Origin: Trachythela sp. YZ-2020
Lineage: Eukaryota > Cnidaria > Anthozoa > Malacalcyonacea > Clavulariidae
DNA length: 64,000 nucleotides
Direction: 5' to 3'
NCBI GenBank assembly: GCA_016169945.1
Contig: JADLSH010000155.1
Coordinates: 2,363,501-2,427,500 of the forward strand
Shown: piece after piece, positions 9,048 to 20,527 of the stretch
Position numbering within the stretch: position 1 is the first letter of the stretch
How the letters are laid out: every line of letters begins with the position of its first letter
Position numbers and translations under genes: made by a program
The notes under the pieces: model-generated
Told to the model about the DNA's origin: nothing
The model's database searches: none
What the model saw: only the letters and a program-made list of their open reading frames with translations

Positions 9048-11923
9048 TGAACGCGCATGAGCAGAATGCGAAGACGCATGAACAGAATGCGAAGACGCAT
9101 GAACAGAATGCGAAGACGCATGAACAGAATGCGAAGTAAATGCGAAGACGCATGAGCAAAATGCGAACTTAATGCGAAGACGCATGAGCAAAAGGCTAAC
9201 TTAATGCGAAGACGCATGAGCAAAATGCGAACTTAATGCGAAGACGCATGAGCAAAATGCGAACTTAATGCGAAGACGCATGAGCAAAATGCGAACTTAA
9301 TGCGAAGACGCATGAGCAAAATGCGAAGCTGCATAGGGCCACAAAGGCCTTAATGCGAACACGCATAAACAGAATGGGAGCTTAAAGTGCACCTCACCTC
9401 AAATTTTTTTTTTGGCTTTATCAAATCTTGGGATCATTTCTAGTATATCGGTGAAATTTTTTTTTAATTTGGTCAAATCGTTCGATTTTTATGGCGTTTT
9501 GAACTTAGCTTTCGATGGTCCTTGGCCGTCGTATTTCATACCCACAAAGAGCCTGGGTCTAGCCCATTTTCTGACGTCACGCAAGGTAGTTGGCATTTAG
9601 CTTTGATCGGCTTGTATTCAGTTCGCCATTTCGGCTTTGCTTGCCTTGAATCAATCGAAGTTTACACTGTTTTTTTCTGGCTATCATGTCTAACCATGAA
9701 CAGACTAGCACACAGGATATATATAATTGCTATATATGGATAGAATCAGCTTTAGAAGAGCTATCTAACAATATGCCGCATTAAGCTATATCTGTAAGAC
9801 TGTATTATTTAGTTCGAGTACGTTGAAAATCCAACTTCGCACGCGTGTAGGCATCTAAAACTACAACTTGTTTACACGATATAGGTCACTGCTATATATA
9901 TACCAAAAAATCGCCTTTTCTGGGCTATCTTTTGGTATGAAGCATGAGAATATATCTTGATTATTGACTTCAGGCGCGTCAAAAAAGTTTACCCCTACTA
10001 CAGCACAATTAGTACACACGATATATTTTCGTCGTTTGACCCGCGAAACATACATCGATTTTCGTGCACATTTCCTTGAGAACTACATACGTTTCATACA
10101 TCTAAGATGCGTAGATCGAAAGCTCTGTTCAAGAGAAACATTTTACGTACAGTTTCGTGCGTGTAGGTCTGATATTGGCTGAGTTATGTCACTTATGAAG
10201 CGATATCCAAATGGAATATTACTCACAAGTCTTTCGCAGCGCCAATGTGACCGCGGCGCGAAATGAACTTAGTAAAATATATTTAAAGCTATTTTGTTGA
10301 TAAACACATGTTTTATGCATGGGTATAGAAAGCTGTAGGCATGACGAACACGCTCATAGTTGTTTCAAGGTTGTAGATTAAAAAGTTACAAAGTTATACG
10401 GGCAAATAGATCGGCTGTATATCTCTTTAAACCGGTATCCGTTCTTTAAAGTCCTGCGCTTGAAAGCTGAAAACATACAAAATTTGTAGTAATGTTTGAA
10501 TGGAAATACACAAGCTATATAGACATATCATACATGAAAATAAAGCTCTCTTTATGACGGGATAGCTATTGGTTATTTCAAGTTCGTAGTTCATTATTTA
10601 TGAGGTATTCGCCCACAGGCAAAGTGTACTAAAATTCAACGGCACTAAACTTCTAAAAATACATAATCCCGGGGAAACATACATCGATTTTCGTGCACAT
10701 TTTCTTGAGAACTACACACGTTCTATGCATGTAAGATGCATAGATCGAAACCTCTGATCAAGAGAAACATTTTACGTACAGTTTCGTGCTTGTAGGTCTG
10801 ATATATCATATGTAGATGGCCGACAGTATACATGGAATTTGCATGTGGGCCGAAAGTTTATTTTGACGAGTCCCTTGCGTGACGTCACGAAATTTACTCG
10901 TTCCAGACTCCTCGTAACGACGGCCAAGGACCATCAAAAAGTGCTTTTTGCCAACTTTAAACTGCCATAAAAATCGAACGATTTGACCAAATGAATTAAA
11001 ATTTTCACGGATACACTAGAAATGAAGCCAAGATTTGATATAGCCAAAAAAAATTTTTGGGGTGAGGTGCACTTTAAAACTATAAGTGTAAGCTAGGCTG
11101 AGATATTCCGGGCCTTCGAGCCACGAAGGGCCTTAATGCGAAGGCGCATGAGCAGAATGCGAAGACGCATGAACAGAATGCGAAGCAAAATGCGAAGGCG
11201 CATAGGGCCACAAAGGCCTCAATGCGAAGACGCATAAACAGAATGCGAACTTAAGACTATAAGTGTCAGCTAGGCTGAGATATTCCGGGCCTACGAAGCT
11301 ACGAAGGGCCTTAATGCGAAGACGCATGAGCAAAATGCGAATAATGCGAAGCAAAATGCGAAGGCGCATAGGGCCACAAAGGCCTTAATGCGAGGACACA
11401 TGAGAAAAATGAGAACTTAATGCGAAGACGCATGAGAAAAATACGAAGGCGATGGAATTCAAGAAGGATGTGTGTGCTATGCAAAAGGAACGGTACAGCT
11501 AGAAAAACTTGTACAATGTGGCGATATCACCCTTAAAGGATTCGTGAACTTAGTATTGTCAATGACTAACAAAATATGTGTGCATAGATCAACCTAAATT
11601 TATGCGCGCACGGCTCATTGAACACAGCATGCCAAAGTAAACATCAGTAAGCATCCACCTACAACAATGCACGTGCAGACTCACCCACGCACTAAATCTA
11701 CCGTAATATATGCATGTTACGGAAATGTTTACTTAGGGGCGAACCATTAGATTTTTGAGGGGGGGGGGGGGGTGGAAGAATTGCTCTCGGAAGGAAAATT
11801 TTTTCCTCTGCCAAGTAGCGCAAGCATTTTCTTTTAACCAAAAGATGTGCATGGATTTTTTTTCGAATCTTGAATATTGCATGATATTTTTTTTGGTCAC
11901 ATTTAAATTTTTCTCCACAAGTA
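9048..11923 (+). repeat. Near-identical second copy of bases 1-2873
   Basis: Matches 1-2873 with a handful of differences: small indels near 9895-9907 and 10381, and a few substitutions. The order is the same: hairpin minisatellite, TTAA element, minisatellite, spacer and Harbinger-like left end. The matches part at 2873/11923. High identity points to a recent duplication, or to two recent copies of one larger element. Confidence 0.93.
9382..11077. mobile_element. TTAA-flanked inverted-repeat element, copy 2
   Basis: Same element as 335-2026 with TTAA at 9382-9385 and 11074-11077. Its flanks are the same as in copy 1, so it was copied with its surroundings and did not insert twice independently. 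Confidence 0.8.
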
Positions 11924-12521
11924 CTTTTATATTAAGAAGATAATTCTTTTGAATCGGGTGGATAATTCGACTGAGACGAATTTTATAATTCACCTGTCGA
12001 ATTTAATCGAGTTATACGACGCATAAAATTAAATTATGCGTCGTACCAGGAACTTTATGGACTTTAAACGATCTACGACTACGCGCGACAGCTCGTCAAC
12101 GCACCTTCAAAACAAAGAAATTTTGGAATAATTTGTGGTCCTAGGAGTATTCTCAACTGCGTAGTCATCCTCAACACAACGTCAAACTACTATCACATCC
12201 TTTAAGCAACGTGAAAGCTTGTTGCAACGTGAGAAATGTTATTGAAGTGCACCTTTTATAATATAACCGACATCGCATTGTTTTAGCCGAATTCGAATCT
12301 AGCTGTTTGTAAAGTTACTCGAATATTACGCCTCAAACATTCATTACAGTAATCAAATTCCACAAGGCTATTCCTATATGTACATGTAGATCATTTAAAA
12401 CTCCCTTGTTTCAAACTGTATACCACCTTTTTAAACATAGAAACAGTGTGACGGTATCCCTTTCCCAGACGTGTAAGGAATAACTACAAAATATTGTTTA
12501 ATATTTTGTTCACCAAAAATG

Positions 12522-12892
12522 CAGGGCCTTTTTCAACTAATGTACTGGAGGGGCAAAAGCCCCCCCCCCCCAGCCCCCATGTTGGCCCCCCCAGTAACCT
12601 ATTTTGGCCCCTCCCAGTGAAGGTCCCTTTTGTCCAAAATATAAGCAGAGTTTAGAGGAAAGTTATCGTATTCTCACAACAAAACCTGGCTCCGTTTAGA
12701 CGGGATATATCAAAAATTGTTTCTGAAAATGCAGGAAATCAAGCCACAGAGACTCAAGAATACAAATAATTTCTGGGGAGGACGCCCAGACCCCCCTTCA
12801 GCTTCCCACACCTGTAATACACCACCTACTTGTTACGTCCCCTTTCGATGATGCCCCCCCCCCCCACTAACGATTTCTTAAAAAAGGCCCTG
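12522..12892. mobile_element. 371-bp hAT-type MITE with perfect 8-bp TSD
   Basis: Ends CAGGGCCTTTTT and AAAAAAGGCCCTG. The 8-bp duplication CAAAAATG is exact on both sides (12514-12521 and 12893-12900). Terminal CAGGG and 8-bp duplications are hallmarks of hAT transposons. The interior is C- and G-run-rich. A related copy lies at 59935-60144. It is nested in the Harbinger-like element. Confidence 0.88.
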
Positions 12893-13095
12893 CAAAAATG
12901 TATAACAACTCAATTGATATTGTGTGCAAATTCACAATGTGTTTATAGTTTTTAGATCTTTAGATCAAATATAATTAAGATTATTGTTACTGTGCATGAC
13001 ATATAGATTAAAGGAAATGAAAAAGCCAGAAGGCTTAATAAGACAAGTATTGAAACTTTATATGTGTATATAAACAAAAACAAAGGCACTGAACC

Positions 13096-13335
13096 AGCTG
13101 TACACATGAAAGTCCGACTCTAGCTCAGAAAGTGTAGCCTACATTGCGGAAGGCATTCTTCGGTTAAATAAAAATATTTGGCCGTGCGGTGGTGAAACTG
13201 GCAGCCAAGAATGCCTTCATGAGCTTGGGCAATGAGATTGGCTATATCATTTGCTATTTTTGGCTTCACATTTTGGTTTAATACGTTTCAGAGTTCAGAC
13301 TGAAGTTGGACTTTCATGTATACAGCTCAGTAGAC
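13096..13335. repeat. Inverted-repeat segment
   Basis: ACATGAAAGTCCGACTC near 13105 is matched in inverse by GTTGGACTTTCATGTATAC near 13306, with a second inverted pair around AAGAATGCCTTC and GAAGGCATTCTT. Probably another small foldback element. Confidence 0.55.
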
Positions 13336-13747
13336 AAAAACTTCAACTTGCAAGCTTTTTTAACCTCATCATTCCTGCACGATATATTTTTTTCGAACTT
13401 TCCGCGTAAAAATTTTTTTTTCCTTGTTTCTGAGTCTGTAAGATATTTTTTTCCAAATTCTTCAACCCCCCCCTCAAAAATCTAATTGTCGGCCCCTTAG
13501 ACTCATGCTGCTAAGTCGGAAATCATTATTTTATATTCCAATTAGCTGTCAAAAATTATTCAAATCTTTTGTATCTCACAGATAAGTGCGTTATACTAAA
13601 ACTCGAGCAGTGAAAAACGACTATTGGCTTGATGAATGCGTGATTATCAAAGTATTTCATGTGGGGGTATCAATTTTCAACCTCGCGAGCAACAGCCTGT
13701 GCATATATAGCCTTAATACTGTGTTCTCATTAGTGTAAGTAAGATCA

Positions 13748-14439
13748 GAAGTCTTCCTAGCATAGTTACTGTACATATAGCTTCAAGACAACAAGGATAA
13801 ACGTTTACCCAATGATCGGCAATAAAAAAGACCTGTTTATACTTGGCCAAATAAAATCTCAACTCAGAATAAGCAAGCGTGGTCTCGAGCGTGGCTTGAG
13901 CGAACAAAGTATTCGCCTATCGCTCTATCGTCATCGAAAAAACAACAAACATTAGCATGGTTAATACTTGGCTGTGAAGCACTTAATGTCACTGCTTCAG
14001 GTCGTGGATTACATGCTAGGCTAAAAGCCTATAATGACTCTCTGAAGAAGAAAAGTATGAACAATTTAACGAACAGTCTGCAGAATATGAACAGTGAATT
14101 GAGGGACTATATATTTATGAACAGGGCATGAATAAAAGCGTTGCTTAGGCATGTATAGTACAATTACGTAATGCACACTAAATATAACTAAACATGTCAT
14201 TACGTCATCTTGGTTAAAACCGGATACACGTAGTTGAACGTGCATACTTAATAATTCATGTGGGCGGGTAATTAATTCATGAACGTACATCATTAATTCC
14301 GAATGTGGGCGGGTAATTAATTCATGAACGTACATCATTAATTCCGAATGTGGGCGGGTATTTCCGGTCATTACGTCATTGGCGGTATGACGTCATTGTC
14401 GGCATCCCTTTGCTCGGTGAATGGGGGGGTTAACCTACT
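13748..14439 (-). repeat. Right 692-bp terminal inverted repeat
   Basis: Reverse complement of 8216-8907; it ends in CCTACT at 14439 next to the ACGGAC duplication. Confidence 0.92.
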
Positions 14440-15171
14440 ACGGACCGTTTCTAATACGGACAAAAAACATAAAATATTTGCTCAGAGAGCAAACGCATAT
14501 AAAATTAACTTCCTTTTGCGTCAACTCAGATGATGCATGGTTTGCCTACTTTGTATATTCCTGTTTGAATTTACACAAAGCATTTATGTGTGTACAATCA
14601 TAGACAAACGAGAGGAATGGACAGGAAACGCCACTGTCCCTTAATTTATATGCCGTCGGGTATTTTGTCGCCGTGCATTTTGTTGCCGGGAAATTGTCGT
14701 TGGGGATTTTGCCATGTCTGGGTTTTGTTGGTATCCCTTCGACAAGGCATTTATCTTCAAAAAATTTCAAGTAACGTTTGTAAAACGATTTTATATATGG
14801 ACACAGTCTTTCGTTTTTCAAATATTTATTTAACATTTAAATACATACAATGTTAAAATACTACGGTGTTTATCTATCTGTGCGAGTGTAAATACCAAGT
14901 TCAGATATGTTATGCACACAAATGGTAAAACTAATGTTCTTTTAAACTAAACTCTATTTTCCTTTTAAACTAATTACACACTACATATATTTGATTCTCA
15001 GTGCAACTAAACAAACCATTCTTAATATATTAGAATTTTATAGCACCAATCAAGTCCTTTCTACTCAACTGTCACTTAATTAGATAACAATCTTTCTTAT
15101 ATACTGATATACACGCAGCTTTTGAAAATTATCTTCAAATATACAGCATGCGACAGGACAACAAGAGCAAC
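14440..15171 (+). repeat. Segmental duplication block L, right part
   Basis: Begins with the second ACGGAC copy, continues the end of the minisatellite and then matches 62557-63275. Homology stops after GACAACAAGAGCAA. No gene is visible; short open frames on both strands are not conserved in frame between the copies. Confidence 0.88.
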
Positions 15172-16242
15172 TCGAAGACTGACATGAAATAGTCTAATTT
15201 GAAATGTATAATTTGAAATTTGAAATTTAACCTGTTCTCTAAGTCCAAGGTATTTCCGCCGGTGGAACTTATTTCCACGTGTCCATATTTTGAATTTATT
15301 AAAACTGAAAAGTTTTTATTTTTCTTGGGTAATTTAACTTGGATAGGACTTTCCATCTCACTGACTGTGCAATGAAACGTTCCGGCAAACGAGTCTGGCG
15401 GCTATCTCACATGACGCAATATATACATATTTTTGTCAAGAAAATAGCACGGGGCAGTTCCTAGGTGCGTGACATCACGTGGACCATACACATTTTGCTA
15501 ATGTGCACCTTTCTTTTAAGGCGATTTAAGGAAAATTGGGACTTTTAACCGATGCGAATTAAGGCGAGTTGAGGTCCCAGAGCAGGCCTAAGTCGCGACT
15601 TAAATAAGAACAGGGGTTCAGGTTGTTCCACAATAAGTCGCGACTTATTAGAATTTGACCATTTAGACAGTCTTAGCTGCATGTTACGGTTTAATTCAAT
15701 TGGTTATGTCGCATGAATACTATTAACTGCCCATGCTAGCCAGAATGTGTGCTTAAAGTCCAAAATATGAGTATTATAATATCATCATGAAAGTATTATT
15801 CAAGAAAAGGATGATCGGAGTTTTGCAGATGTCTTCAAGGCTTGTATTATCAATTAAGTATACTAGAAATCCACTATTACTCGTTATATTTATTACTCGT
15901 TATTGATTACTCGGAATACAAACACCAAATTTGTTGAAAAGTCTTTGTACGATTGAATTTGAAAATGTTGTAAACAAAGAATGCGCGTGAGCGGAACGGA
16001 CTTGACTACCACTTTAACAAATTTCCAACAAACACCAATTAAAGAAATATATTTATCGCCATGCAAATCTATAAATAACTATAAGATTTCCAACATTATA
16101 TACATGGTAGACAAATTAATTATATGTTATTAAATTAACGTGGATAATATCAATATATCATAATATTCAGTGTGCAGATAAGACAATTTAGTAGAATCAT
16201 ACTCAGTATACTATTGCAAATGCTGTAATTTGATTGGCTACA

Positions 16243-16278
16243 CTACTCGCTATCTAATTGTCGATAGATAGCGAGTAG
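16243..16278. repeat. Perfect 14-bp hairpin
   Basis: CTACTCGCTATCTA, an 8-base loop, then TAGATAGCGAGTAG. Likely the core of a foldback repeat. Confidence 0.8.
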
Positions 16279-16346
16279 CGAAACAGCCATCTCCTCGGCG
16301 CGATTTTTAACGAATTTGTTTCAATAAATTATGAAAAACGTTATCG

Positions 16347-16420
16347 CTCTCGATTTCTATGAGACGATAGTTCATTCGGGCTTCGCCCTCAAGAACTATC
16401 ACCTCATAGAAATATTGAGC
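16347..16420. repeat. Foldback repeat with GGGCTTCGCCC loop
   Basis: ATTTCTATGAGACGATAGTT on the left pairs imperfectly with AACTATCACCTCATAGAAAT on the right. The tip contains GGGCTTCGCCC, itself a stable hairpin. Confidence 0.7.
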
Positions 16421-17991
16421 TCATAATCTAATTGTTAAATAGTTAAGAAACTTAAGTTACATTATAAGAGGTTTATTTACATGGGACAGAACGTCACAAC
16501 TTCACAAAGCTGAATTTAGTGGGCAAGAATCATCAAGTGGCTGCGAAAAAAATGTTTCGAATGCCCTAACGTTCGGCGTCCCTGTTTGCCTATATTTTGC
16601 GGTAAAGCTATTTTGGCCACAAATTAAACGCACTTTAGTAAAAGTAAAAAGTAAAGTACAGTTGATTGTAGCCTCTAAATGGGGAGGGTGCGGGGTTATT
16701 TTGACACTCATGACTCAATCAACAATAGTCACATAAACCTTATCTGCCACACCTATTCTGCAGTTGCTTATCTAACAGGCCATGATGAGCACCAGCTAGC
16801 AAGCAAAAGTTGGATTATCTTTTTTATACACCCTGTATATTTTTGTGTATATAAACAAACAAACGTGTTTTGGAACCCTAGACCATAAGCAAGTCTGACA
16901 ACCAACACTGATAATGCGTAGTCTATTGTATTTAGTAGTTGCTGTCAAACGGGGCGAGGCAGCACACTATTCTTGACACTGTTTGCGTTTCTCCAGAGTT
17001 TATTACGCCAGCTATGTGTGCTTGCGCATCTCAGTTTCCGTCGGTCGGTTTGGACGTCTGGATGTTTTGCGCTATAGCTTACGCCAATTTCAATTAGCGA
17101 ACGTAATAAACGAAAACAGGGCGGAAATTTACGGCCCGTGCTATTTGATCTCTATTGACTGGATTGTATTCTGTTTTGAATATGAATTTGTCTATTTCTT
17201 CAAAGATTCATGCAAGTCAGAAGCGTTTTAGCGCTCATTCCAGGGGAAAGCAGTGCCTTTTCATGAATTTGTCGATACTTTAAACGGCACGAAATACTGA
17301 GCTCAATGTTTTTCCAATCGATGTATTGAGAACGTCGGATCGAGGTCCCACTTTCCTTGCGATAGTAGCCCCTAGTTTTCTAACCTTTTTAATTCTATTA
17401 ACTATGACTAACCGTTAAATGCGTTAGCTGACAACTACCCTACACGAAATAAAGTTACCCTACGCTTTCAGGAATAAGTTACCACAGATTATAGACCCTC
17501 GTTTTTGTGAGAGAAACGTCAGTTTGCTTCAGAGACTTGATTTCGATAAGTTGTGATTTATCTAACGGAAAATGGCAATAGCAATGATGCATAGGACACC
17601 ATCCCAGACGTTAAAGAGGTTGCTCTGACCAAGTTATGACGCCCTCATCTGCACAACGTAATGACAATGATGTCGAAATGTATATCAATATTCATACCAT
17701 CGCATTATTTTTAGATATATGCCCAACTTTGGTTTGCACCAAGTTTTAATAATGATTTACGTCTTGCACCAAGTCTATTTTAGGTTGATCAAGTCTAATT
17801 GTTCTAGTTTCGCTACTTAAGACATCGACGCTTAAACCTATAACCCAGGTGACATATTCTGAAACGGGGTATCTTATTCCGAGATCTATTTTGTTGAATT
17901 AAGTCTCCTCCCTCGTACCCAGGTGTTATATAAAGAACTACGATGAGTGAACGGAAGAGTGTACTCACCCCATCAGCCACTTATATAGAGA

Positions 17992-18410
17992 GCCTAATAT
18001 AGAGATTTTGCACCATCACGTGACTAAATTCTAAAATTTTTAACGTGCAACCTATAACGCTGGCTGTCATGTTTTGTATGTCATTATAACAAATATTCAT
18101 AATAAGTCGATACTATTATTCCCTCGCGAGTTAAGAAGGTTTGAATAATTCATATTGCTGACGTCAGCAATATTTTCATATGCCGTTAAAAACCAGGCAA
18201 TTTAAACCTAACCGGAAAAACTGAATTTAGCTCTTAAAAGCAATATATAGTATCATATTATGATGCCATCCAACATGGCAGTGAAAAAACAAATGCTCAA
18301 GGAAAGATGTGTTTTAATGCACATGTCAATATTCTATTTACTCTATATTGCTTTTAAAAGCTAAATTCAGTTTTTCGTGTAAGATTTGGTGCAAAACTTC
18401 TATATCGCGC
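17992..18410. mobile_element. Nested palindromic MITE
   Basis: Outer arms: TATAGAGATTTTGCACCA near 17998 and TGGTGCAAAACTTCTATA near 18390. Inner arms: AAAACTGAATTTAGCT..TTAAAAGC near 18216 and its inverse near 18350-18375. No coding sequence. Confidence 0.6.
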
Positions 18411-18509
18411 CTGGGCATGAGACAGCGGAGACAATACCGTTCTAAAACGGATAATATCATTGTTTGCTTGTCAAAAATATTTACCTTAAAGTGAAGAATG
18501 AGAAAAGTT

Positions 18510-18884
18510 CTAAGTTAAATATAATACTTCGACTTCTGATGGAATGAAGTTGTTGCTTCCTGCAAGAAGGAAGTTTGTGTCGGGTTGGTTGAACTTGTAG
18601 CCAGAAGGAGGTTGATAAGAATTACCCAAAAATGAGTGGGAAACTGGAGATGAATCGGCGTTGTTCGCAATGTACATGTCAGTACTACCACAACCAAAGG
18701 CTGGACCAAGTATATCATTTAGGCAAATTGCTTTCCCGTCATTCTGGTCTATCAGTGGGGACTTGAAGGGGAGGAGATCATCATTGTTGCGAAGTGAAAA
18801 CAGAAAGGAACCAGGAGCAGATGCTGTATCAAAATCAATACAATAATATCTGTTAACATGTGAATGTCCCAGTCGACGAAACAC
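18510..18884 (-). pseudogene. TLDc-domain exon or fragment, tandem copy 1
   Basis: The 124-codon minus-strand frame carries the C-terminal half of a TLDc domain: FLFSLRN near residue 28, PAFGCGSTDMYIAN in the middle, FLGNSYQPPSGY, and a terminal PSEVEVLYL. These match the end of TLDc domains (OXR1/TLDC family and the stand-alone proteins common in marine invertebrates). The N-terminal half of the domain is missing. No complete gene is assembled around it, so it is either one exon or a stranded fragment. Its role cannot be stated. Confidence 0.75.
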
Positions 18885-19071
18885 AATGATGAGACTCAGG
18901 GGCGAAATGTCGGTAGTACAACTTGAGAGGCGTTACTTACTTTTGCACGACAAAAAGGGCGTGGCTCAAGTGGAGACCGACCGACGTCTGTTGAAAAATA
19001 TCAGTTAACATTTTTGGCACTAGATTATGGGTTATTAACTTGCTACAAACTGAGTTCTGCGTTCACTCAAG

Positions 19072-19312
19072 GGTTTCCATCCTAGTTCATTTAAAACAAG
19101 TTCAGATTGACCATGTTCATTTTTACGACTCATGATAACTCAAGCAGCCCTATTTTGTAATCTTTGGAAACGATCAGAAATTGGAATACCAATAGTGTGC
19201 CAAAATTCGCAGCAATAATCAAAATGCGGTAAAATAAGTGCATTGTAAGCTCGTATTAACGTATTATGGTCTACGCAAGATTTTAGCTTTTTGATCGCTC
19301 CAATTCCGGATT
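19072..19312 (-). pseudogene. Non-LTR reverse-transcriptase C-terminal remnant, copy 1
   Basis: Minus-strand translation gives LIRAYNALILPHFDYCCEFW followed by SDRFQRLQNRAA and a stop. That pattern is typical of the region after the RT domain in CR1/L2/RTE-type non-LTR elements. Both ends are missing. Confidence 0.75.
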
Positions 19313-19526
19313 AAACCTTTATATTAATTTTGTCGACACGCTTTTCCCATGATAAAAATTTATGGATATAGACGAGGTTTATGAGGTTTATGAAGACTGG
19401 AGGGCTTCACACCAGTCTACAACCCCGGATATTTGGCACCTGAATTGAGACTTTTTTATGATGAAGAATTTTGGTGAACGACTAACATCAATTTTGGTGT
19501 TAATGAAACTGTTAATGAGAAAAGTT

Positions 19527-19901
19527 CTAAGTTAAATATAATACTTCGACTTCTGATGGAATGAAGTTGTTGCTTCCTGCAAGAAGGAAGTTTGTGTCGG
19601 GTTGGTTGAACTTGTAGCCAGAAGGAGGTTGATAAGAATTACCCAAAAATGAGTGGGAAACTGGAGATGAATCGGCGTTGTTCGCAATGTACATGTCAGT
19701 ACTACCACAACCAAAGGCTGGACCAAGTATATCATTTAGGCAAATTGCTTTCCCGTCATTCTGGTCTATCAGTGGGGACTTGAAGGGGAGGAGATCATCA
19801 TTGTTGCGAAGTGAAAACAGAAAGGAACCAGGAGCAGATGCTGTATCAAAATCAATACAATAATATCTGTTAACATGTGAATGTCCCAGTCGACGAAACA
19901 C
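19527..19901 (-). pseudogene. TLDc-domain exon or fragment, tandem copy 2
   Basis: Identical translation to 18510-18884; it belongs to the second 1017-bp copy. Confidence 0.75.
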
Positions 19902-20088
19902 AATGATGAGACTCAGGGGCGAAATGTCGGTAGTACAACTTGAGAGGCGTTACTTACTTTTGCACGACAAAAAGGGCGTGGCTCAAGTGGAGACCGACCG
20001 ACGTCTGTTGAAAAATATCAGTTAACATTTTTGGCACTAGATTATGGGTTATTAACTTGCTACAAACTGAGTTCTGCGTTCACTCAAG

Positions 20089-20329
20089 GGTTTCCATCCT
20101 AGTTCATTTAAAACAAGTTCAGATTGACCATGTTCATTTTTACGACTCATGATAACTCAAGCAGCCCTATTTTGTAATCTTTGGAAACGATCAGAAATTG
20201 GAATACCAATAGTGTGCCAAAATTCGCAGCAATAATCAAAATGCGGTAAAATAAGTGCATTGTAAGCTCGTATTAACGTATTATGGTCTACGCAAGATTT
20301 TAGCTTTTTGATCGCTCCAATTCCGGATT
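20089..20329 (-). pseudogene. Non-LTR reverse-transcriptase C-terminal remnant, copy 2
   Basis: Same sequence as 19072-19312, displaced by 1017 bp. Confidence 0.75.
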
Positions 20330-20527
20330 AAACCTTTATATTAATTTTGTCGACACGCTTTTCCCATGATAAAAATTTATGGATATAGACGAGGTTTATG
20401 AGGTTTATGAAGACTGGAGGGCTTCACACCAGTCTACAACCCCGGATATTTGGCACCTGAATTGAGACTTTTTTATGATGAAGAATTTTGGTGAACGACT
20501 AACATCAATTTTGGTGTTAATGAAACT

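Larger units (their letters stand above)
11736..13496. mobile_element. 1.76-kb Harbinger-like non-autonomous element
   Basis: Imperfect terminal inverted repeats of about 40 bp: left GGGGCGAACCATTAG..TTTTTGAGGGG, right CCCCTCAAAAATCTAATTGT..GGCCCC. TTA trinucleotides flank both ends (11733-11735 and 13497-13499), as expected for PIF/Harbinger targets. It has no transposase. It carries a complete hAT MITE and an inverted-repeat segment. A truncated left end of the same element lies at 2686-2873. Confidence 0.65.
8216..14439. mobile_element. 6224-bp long-TIR element, Polinton-like in architecture, non-coding
   Basis: The ends are AGTAGGTTAACCCCCC and its complement GGGGGGTTAACCTACT. The arms 8216-8907 and 13748-14439 (692 bp each) are near-perfect inverted repeats. 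A 6-bp duplication ACGGAC flanks it, and block R carries an unsplit site. Terminal AG/CT, 6-bp target duplications and TIRs of several hundred bp are documented for Polinton/Maverick elements, but no polymerase, integrase, ATPase, protease or capsid gene is present. It may therefore be a gutted derivative or a different long-TIR family. Cargo comprises the hairpin minisatellite, the TTAA element and a Harbinger-like element with a nested hAT MITE. Confidence 0.8.
15172..17990. other. Gene-poor AT-rich stretch
   Basis: No coding region is supported. A fragment of the CGCG palindromic MITE lies at about 15585-15665. About 15685-15755 resembles the left flank of block R (56672-56690 joined to 57071-57110). 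A solo mariner-type end (TTTTATACACCCTGTATA) lies near 16829. Confidence 0.6.
18497..20527. repeat. 1017-bp tandem duplication (two head-to-tail copies)
   Basis: Copies 18497-19513 and 19514-20527, offset exactly 1017. They look identical throughout by eye, including non-coding sequence. Each contains a minus-strand TLDc exon and a minus-strand reverse-transcriptase remnant. Such identity implies a very recent duplication or an assembly repeat. Confidence 0.92.

Noticed and set aside
16826..16845. A solo mariner-like end TTTTATACACCCTGTATA
   Set aside because: No partner end or transposase found nearby; may be a relic, but the palindrome is short and could be chance.
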